Positions 31,052 through 34,303 of a stretch of DNA of 34,303 bases are shown here, one piece after another. Below the pieces are notes generated by a model. The model saw only the letters and a program-made list of their open reading frames with translations, did not search any database and was not told the DNA's origin. Numbering within the stretch: the first letter of the stretch is position 1; each line of letters starts with the position of its first letter. The stretch spans positions 1 through 34,303 of the forward strand of contig JBGYPP010000091.1 in assembly GCA_041838515.1 (NCBI GenBank), given 5' to 3'. The position numbers were made by a program, and so were the translations under genes. The DNA comes from JBGYPP01 sp041838515. Its GTDB lineage: Bacteria > Bacillota > Clostridia > Lachnospirales > Lachnospiraceae.

Positions 31052-32027
31052 GAGTAAGACCGTATTAGTAAAAGACAAAAGGGGCATTCCTTGCATCATG
31101 GAGCGTGTGGAAAAGTGTTTGCACAGGGATATTGACCCGAAAGTTGCCGGGGATGCAATTCATCCTATGTTTATCATCCGTGACAAGGTAGTGGATGCCA
31201 TCTATTTACCGAAATATATTTCTTCCATGGTTGACGGAATCCCTTACAGCTTACCATTGCAGACACCGGCCACAGGTTTAAATTTTGATAAAGTGATTGA
31301 GTGCCACAGGCTAAAGGGCGATGGATGGCATACAATGACAGCGGTGGAATGGAAGTTTATTGAGGATTGCATCAATCTTTCTGGCAAAGTGCCGCACGGC
31401 AACACACGCTTTGGCAGATACCATGCAGACGAAAACGAAAAGGGCATCCCGTCCGCAAAATATTGTGAAATCACATTGACAGGAAGCGGCCCCGATACAT
31501 GGTACACCGGGCATTCTAAGGATGGCATCGCTGATTTTATCGGCAATGTGTGGAAATTCGTTACAGGTATGCGCATGGTTGATGGAAAAATTCAGTACAT
31601 CAAGAATAACGATGCGGCAGCCCCGGATTGTGATATGTCCAAGAATAGCGCAGAATGGGCGGATGTTCTGATTGATGGAAAACCTCTGAAAGCATCCTTT
31701 GCGGATGATGAAGTGTGCTTTGTGGCAACGGATGATGAAACCGTTGAAGATTACGGCGGCAGCAGATGGAAAGATGTTGAAATTAATATTGAGAATATCC
31801 CGGATTATGTGAAAGCACTTGGAATCTTTCCGGCAAAACAGGCGGATAATGATGCGATTGTTTATGTAGACACAGAGGGCGGGGAAAAAGTGCCTCTCCG
31901 TGGCGGCCGCTTCGCCAGCACTTCGAGCGCCGGGTCTTCCGCTTTGTACTTGGCCGACGAGCGTGCCTATGCGGTCGGCGGCCTCGGCTTTTTCTCCGCT
32001 TACTATGAAGTGAAAGCTGATTGCTGA
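31044..32027 (+). CDS. DGR variable target protein with C-type-lectin/FGE-like fold
   Basis: A 327-residue protein whose C-terminal two thirds match the formylglycine-enzyme/C-type-lectin fold used by diversity-generating retroelement targets. Family segments visible are I-Y-L-P-K-Y-I-S (about 53-60), G-D-G-W-H-T-M-T-A-V-E-W-K-F-I (about 92-106), V-P-H-G-N (about 115-119), G-S-G-P-D-T-W (about 147-153) and G-I-A-D-F-I-G-N-V-W-K-F-V-T-G (about 161-175). It ends with P-L-R-G-G-R-F (284-290) and G-L-G-F-F-S-A-Y-Y (313-321). The last part is the variable region. GAAAGGAGA precedes the ATG. The first 40 residues may be a tether. Such proteins bind ligands or surfaces and diversify binding; the ligand here is unknown. 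No reverse transcriptase is nearby. Confidence 0.88.
   Translation: MIKSKTVLVKDKRGIPCIMERVEKCLHRDIDPKVAGDAIHPMFIIRDKVVDAIYLPKYISSMVDGIPYSLPLQTPATGLNFDKVIECHRLKGDGWHTMTAVEWKFIEDCINLSGKVPHGNTRFGRYHADENEKGIPSAKYCEITLTGSGPDTWYTGHSKDGIADFIGNVWKFVTGMRMVDGKIQYIKNNDAAAPDCDMSKNSAEWADVLIDGKPLKASFADDEVCFVATDDETVEDYGGSRWKDVEINIENIPDYVKALGIFPAKQADNDAIVYVDTEGGEKVPLRGGRFASTSSAGSSALYLADERAYAVGGLGFFSAYYEVKADC
31899..32000 (+). repeat. DGR variable region (VR), adenine-depleted
   Basis: Codons 286-319 of the target gene. By hand count there are only 7 A in 31891-32000 (110 bases), against roughly 30 per cent A in the rest of the gene, and GC content jumps. Codons that would be AAC or AAT in a template repeat now read as mixed codons ending in C or T (CGC, TTC, GCC, AGC, AGC, TCC, TAC, GCC, GAC, GCC, TAT, GTC, GGC, GGC, TTC), while framework codons (GGC, GGG, CTC, TTG) are kept. 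This is the footprint of adenine-specific mutagenic retrohoming. The exact limits need the template repeat. Confidence 0.85.
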
Positions 32028-32044
32028 TATGTGAATCCTGTTTA

Positions 32045-32062
32045 ATTGTGCGATAGCACAAT
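32045..32062 (+). other. DGR-type hairpin with GATA (GRNA) loop downstream of the VR
   Basis: ATTGTGC-GATA-GCACAAT: a perfect 7-pair stem with a four-base loop matching the GRNA consensus described for hairpin/cruciform elements that follow the initiation-of-mutagenic-homing sequence in phage DGRs. It begins 18 bases after the target-gene stop. Confidence 0.75.
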
Positions 32063-32075
32063 ATACATACAAAAA

Positions 32076-32112
32076 GGGCTTGTGCCTAGCGGTCAAACTA
32101 AATCACAAGCCC
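32076..32112 (-). terminator. Stem-loop after the DGR target gene; minus-strand terminator form
   Basis: GGGCTTGTG (32076-32084) and CACAAGCCC (32104-32112) form a perfect 9-pair stem with a 19-base loop. On the minus strand it is followed by five T, so it can terminate leftward transcription. On the plus strand it lacks a T-run but may end or stabilise the target-gene mRNA. Confidence 0.5.
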
Positions 32113-32150
32113 CTTGCTGAATAACATCTACGAAAGACATTACCCTTAAT

Positions 32151-32181
32151 TGTTATACTTGCAAAACGCAGATTTTGCAAG
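32151..32181 (+). promoter_or_regulatory. Possible extended -10 promoter plus leader hairpin
   Basis: TGTTATACT (32151-32159) is an extended -10 element without a clear -35. It is overlapped by a perfect hairpin, CTTGCAAAA (32158-32166) with TTTTGCAAG (32173-32181), just before the ribosome site of the zinc-ribbon gene. Confidence 0.4.
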
Positions 32182-32196
32182 AGGAAAGGCAGAAAA

Positions 32197-32400
32197 ATGA
32201 TTGGGTATTATTCGGACGGTGTTACGAAGTACACAGACCCCTTTTATAAGTGCGTATGCCGCAAATGCTTACATAATTTTTGGAGTGCGGCGATTGATGC
32301 GCCTTGCCCGGAATGTGGCGAAATGGATGTTTTCCGGGATTTCGATGATAAAAAGGCAGAGGCGGAATATGAACGGTTAAAGGGTCAAAATATATCTTGA
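32197..32400 (+). CDS. Small zinc-ribbon protein
   Basis: A 67-residue protein with two C-x-x-C pairs (C-V-C-R-K-C at about 19-24 and C-P-E-C at about 37-40), a typical zinc ribbon, followed by an acidic, helical tail (D-D-K-K-A-E-A-E-Y-E). GAGGAAAGG precedes the ATG. Such proteins are common in phage early regions and may bind nucleic acid or protein; no specific role can be read. Its stop codon lies at the edge of the repeat-rich segment in front of the tubR-like gene. Confidence 0.7.
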   Translation: MIGYYSDGVTKYTDPFYKCVCRKCLHNFWSAAIDAPCPECGEMDVFRDFDDKKAEAEYERLKGQNIS

Positions 32401-32460
32401 AATATCCAAGAAAATCAAAGTAAATCACGGTATTTCAAGAATAATCAAATTATATCCTTG
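32391..32460. repeat. Repeat-rich AT segment before tubR/tubZ, candidate centromere (tubC)
   Basis: CTTGAAATA (32396-32404) and TATTTCAAG (32431-32439) are perfect 9-base inverted repeats. Related direct repeats also occur: CCAAGAAAATCAAA and TCAAGAATAATCAAA, plus ATATC-C/T-TTGAAA at both ends. In TubZRC systems the centromere is an iteron array right before tubR, which is where this lies. Array size is small compared with known tubC sites. Confidence 0.5.
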
Positions 32461-32475
32461 AAAGGAGGTGTTATT

Positions 32476-32718
32476 TTGAATCGGTTGGGATTTCTGATTT
32501 TGTCTATATTATCCAAAAATGAAGCATTCGACAAACTTTCCGCTATGACCGCAAGGGAAATTTCCGAAACAGAGGATTTTGGTTATAAAGGCAATACGAT
32601 TTTTAAGAAAATAACGGAATTTGAAGCGTTGGGGTATGTTGCGCCGGGCTACAAAGAGGGAAAACAAAAAACCTTTTTTATCACAGAAAAAGGCAGAGAA
32701 ATTTTAAAAGAAGCATGA
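32476..32718 (+). CDS. Winged-helix DNA-binding protein, TubR-like
   Basis: An 80-residue winged-helix protein. Helices contain M-T-A-R-E-I-S-E and K-G-N-T-I-F-K-K-I-T-E-F-E-A-L-G-Y-V (recognition helix), followed by a wing (G-K-Q-K-T-F-F-I-T-E-K-G). The start is TTG at 32476 with AAAGGAGGTG ending 6 bases upstream; an earlier TTG at 32458 lies upstream of that site. TubR adapters bind tubC iterons and hook them to TubZ filaments. The small size, position directly before a TubZ-like GTPase and repeats upstream support that role, but the family match is by fold and context only. It likely also represses its own operon. Confidence 0.7.
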   Translation: MNRLGFLILSILSKNEAFDKLSAMTAREISETEDFGYKGNTIFKKITEFEALGYVAPGYKEGKQKTFFITEKGREILKEA

Positions 32719-32734
32719 AAGAGAGGATAAGACC

Positions 32735-33793
32735 ATGAAAAAGAAAATCGGATTTGTTGCCATCGGACAGGCCGGAGGCAATATCGGAAAATTATTTGAA
32801 AGCAAGGGCTGTACCGTCCTTTATTTGAACACATCACAGGAAGATCTGCAGACTTTGAAGAATGCGAAATATACATACCACATCGCTGGGGGCGAGGGAT
32901 GCAATAAGGACAGAAACAAGGCAAAGAAACTTGTGATTGATGATTTTGAGAATATCAGTAAAGAGATTTACGAAAAGATGGATGTATCAATGATTTATAT
33001 TATTTTTGCATCCGGCGGCGGAACAGGCAGCGGATGCGGCCCGATGCTGATTGATTTATTGCTTGATGATATTTCAGGCGGAAATAGCTGCATTGAATCG
33101 GTGGGCGCAATTACGGTTATTCCGGGCGAAAAAGAGAGTGTGAAGGCGCACATAAATTGTTATGAATGCTTTGAGGAATTAACAGGCATTGAAAACATCG
33201 CAAGCACCCTTATCATTGATAATTCAAAGGGAGATAAGCTGCTTTTGAATCAGCATATTGTAAATGCGTTTTATAACTTTATCGAGATTCCTTCGCATCA
33301 CAATGACGAAAGGGGAAACATTGACCGTGCGGAGATTGAGGAAACGCTAAAAGCCAAGGGAATGCTTGTTGTGACCGAGATTCCGGCAAAAGAAAGCACC
33401 ACGGCTGCAGTATTGGATTCTTTCAAGAAAAGCATTTTTGCACCGATTGAGCCGGACAGAGTTATCAAATACATTTCGATTTCGATTGCCGGGGCCGTGG
33501 ATGTGGATGCGATGCGAAAAGAAATTGGCATCCCGATTGATGTATTTCAGACTTATAACGATAAAAGCACAATATGCTGCCTTAGTGGCTTAAATTACCC
33601 GAAAACAAGACTTGATGCGGTCTATCAGAAAGCTGTGGAACATCAAGATTTGATTCTCAAAAATTTACAAGCAACATCGGAAAGCGAAATGAAAAAAGGT
33701 GTAAATTTCCTTGCATCCGCAAATAAGCCGGCCGCAGAGCAGCCCAAGGCAAAGCCTTCAAAAAGAGATTTGATGAAAAAATACATGAGTTAG
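32735..33793 (+). CDS. TubZ/FtsZ-like GTPase
   Basis: A 352-residue tubulin/FtsZ-superfamily GTPase. The nucleotide-binding G-Q-A-G-G-N-I-G lies at 11-18. The tubulin signature G-G-G-T-G-S-G lies at 94-100. The synergy (T7) loop region is G-N-I-D-R-A-E-I-E-E at 194-203, with D197 and E200 likely catalytic. The C-terminus (about 325-352) is Pro/Ala/Lys-rich and ends basic (K-R-D-L-M-K-K-Y-M-S), as in TubZ tails that bind TubR. It lacks the extra features of cell-division FtsZ and is not beside any division gene. Known TubZ proteins segregate large plasmids and phage genomes, so here it would keep an extrachromosomal form of the element. Alternative: a phage-centering PhuZ-type filament. Confidence 0.85.
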   Translation: MKKKIGFVAIGQAGGNIGKLFESKGCTVLYLNTSQEDLQTLKNAKYTYHIAGGEGCNKDRNKAKKLVIDDFENISKEIYEKMDVSMIYIIFASGGGTGSGCGPMLIDLLLDDISGGNSCIESVGAITVIPGEKESVKAHINCYECFEELTGIENIASTLIIDNSKGDKLLLNQHIVNAFYNFIEIPSHHNDERGNIDRAEIEETLKAKGMLVVTEIPAKESTTAAVLDSFKKSIFAPIEPDRVIKYISISIAGAVDVDAMRKEIGIPIDVFQTYNDKSTICCLSGLNYPKTRLDAVYQKAVEHQDLILKNLQATSESEMKKGVNFLASANKPAAEQPKAKPSKRDLMKKYMS

Positions 33794-33805
33794 GAGCGTT
33801 GCGGA

Positions 33806-34303
33806 ATGGCAGAAATTAAGTGGATTAAGCTAAAAACAGGGATGTTTGACGATGATAAAATCAAGGTTATTCAAGCGATGCCGGAAGGCGATGCACTGCT
33901 TGTGATATGGATTCGCATGCTAATTCTTGCTGGAATCTGCAATGCGAACGGCTATTTGATGATTTCGGAAAATTTGCCCTATACCGAGGATATGCTTGCA
34001 ACGATTTTTGGAAAACCGCTATCAGTTATCCGACTTGCTTTGAAAACTTTTGAAACCTTCGGGATGCTAGAGAACAACAGCGAGGGAATATTCATCACAA
34101 ACTTTTCCAAAAACCAAAGTGAAAAAATGCAAGACATCCGGGAATATAATCGCATACAAAAGGCGAAATCAAGGGAAAGAGCCAAACGAAAACGGCTTGA
34201 AATGTCAATGACAAGTCAAAACGGATGCCAGCCTAGTGTCAATGACAAGTCAATGACAAGTCAAGAATGTCAAAAAACAAATATAGATATAGATAAAGAT
34301 ATA
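33806..34303 (+). CDS. Phage replisome organiser, N-terminal part (cut by the window end)
   Basis: The frame is open from 33806 to the end of the window (166 codons). It begins M-A-E-I-K-W-I-K-L-K-T-G-M-F-D-D-D-K-I, the hallmark of the phage replisome organiser N-terminal domain. A winged-helix-like core follows (L-V-I-W-I-R-M-L-I-L-A-G), then a basic linker (R-I-Q-K-A-K-S-R-E-R-A-K-R-K-R). These proteins open the phage origin and recruit DnaD/DnaB-type loaders. The ribosome site is TAGGAGCG. The iteron repeats at 34205-34264 lie inside this gene. The C-terminal part is outside the window. Confidence 0.85.
   Translation, partial: MAEIKWIKLKTGMFDDDKIKVIQAMPEGDALLVIWIRMLILAGICNANGYLMISENLPYTEDMLATIFGKPLSVIRLALKTFETFGMLENNSEGIFITNFSKNQSEKMQDIREYNRIQKAKSRERAKRKRLEMSMTSQNGCQPSVNDKSMTSQECQKTNIDIDKDI
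34205..34264. repeat. Iterons inside the replisome organiser gene, candidate origin
   Basis: TCAATGACAAGTCAA occurs at 34205-34219, 34239-34253 and 34250-34264, the last two overlapping with an 11-base step. An AATGTCAAAA near-copy and an AT-rich run follow. The copies fall in different reading frames of the gene, so the repeats are kept as DNA rather than as protein. Phage origins often lie within the initiator gene. Confidence 0.65.

Larger units (their letters stand above)
23850..34303 (+). mobile_element. Integrated phage or phage-plasmid-like element, left part
   Basis: From 23850 onward base composition is clearly AT-richer, codon use changes and the gene content becomes phage/plasmid-like: large serine recombinase, XRE repressor with divergent promoters and operators, orphan methyltransferases, DGR target protein, TubR/TubZ-like pair and replisome organiser. 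Only one end is seen (inside miaB); the window stops within the replication module. No structural phage genes are seen, so whether it is a prophage, phage-plasmid or another integrative element is unresolved. Confidence 0.9.

Noticed and set aside
31311..32096. Antisense ORF of 261 codons over the DGR target gene
   Set aside because: It opens only because of the A-poor variable region and the target gene's codon pattern; no promoter or ribosome site is seen.
24814..34303. CRISPR arrays, tRNA genes or insertion sequences in the element
   Set aside because: No regularly spaced repeats, cloverleaf sequences or transposase genes were seen; the only recombinase is the large serine type.

Overview
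The window joins a GC-rich clostridial chromosome (about 1-23,849) to an AT-richer integrated mobile element (about 23,850 to the end). The host looks like an anaerobic member of Clostridia (Bacillota), probably Lachnospiraceae-like. Evidence: the rbgA-lepB-rnhB-ylqG-ylqH-yraN gene order, the long Lachnospiraceae-style PRPP synthetase, anaerobic class III ribonucleotide reductase with NrdR boxes, and a MiaB with the N-terminal extension typical of that group. Host genes use ATA for Ile and AGG for Arg freely despite high GC. The assignment comes from recalled gene context, not from a search.

Host layout. 1-4,227: ribosome assembly GTPase RbgA (3' part), signal peptidase I, RNase HII, a FliK/YlqG-like protein, a small FlhB C-domain protein and YraN. 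4,238-7,651: a two-component system with a large multi-membrane-spanning kinase, whose 3' end overlaps the convergent prs gene. 8,918-16,668: DUF512 radical SAM protein, Der GTPase, PlsY, GpsA, a MoxR-type AAA/VWA pair and TyrRS. 16,753-20,245: an AzgA/PbuG-like purine permease, a membrane-anchored MutS-like ATPase and a 44-residue membrane protein. 20,242-23,849: an NrdR-controlled dNTP operon (nrdD-nrdG-dut) running into miaB, which is cut right after its conserved Gly-Cys-Pro-Met codons.

Element layout. From the cut in miaB: a decayed gene, a YopX-like gene and a 57-residue ORF; a terminator; a large serine recombinase on the minus strand; a strong promoter-terminator unit that looks like an ~80-nt small RNA; a membrane-anchored protein; a lambda-like switch (XRE repressor, two divergent promoters, three operator repeats); small early genes; two DNA methyltransferases; a diversity-generating-retroelement (DGR) target protein with an adenine-depleted variable region and a GRNA-loop hairpin just downstream; a TubR/TubZ-type partition pair with a repeat-rich upstream region; and a phage replisome-organiser gene carrying iterons. 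This fits a temperate phage or phage-plasmid that can partition as a plasmid and also integrates by serine recombination into miaB. Its other end, and any DGR reverse transcriptase and template repeat, lie outside the window.

No stretch over 300 bases lacks a gene or gene remnant. No tRNA, rRNA, CRISPR array or insertion sequence was seen.
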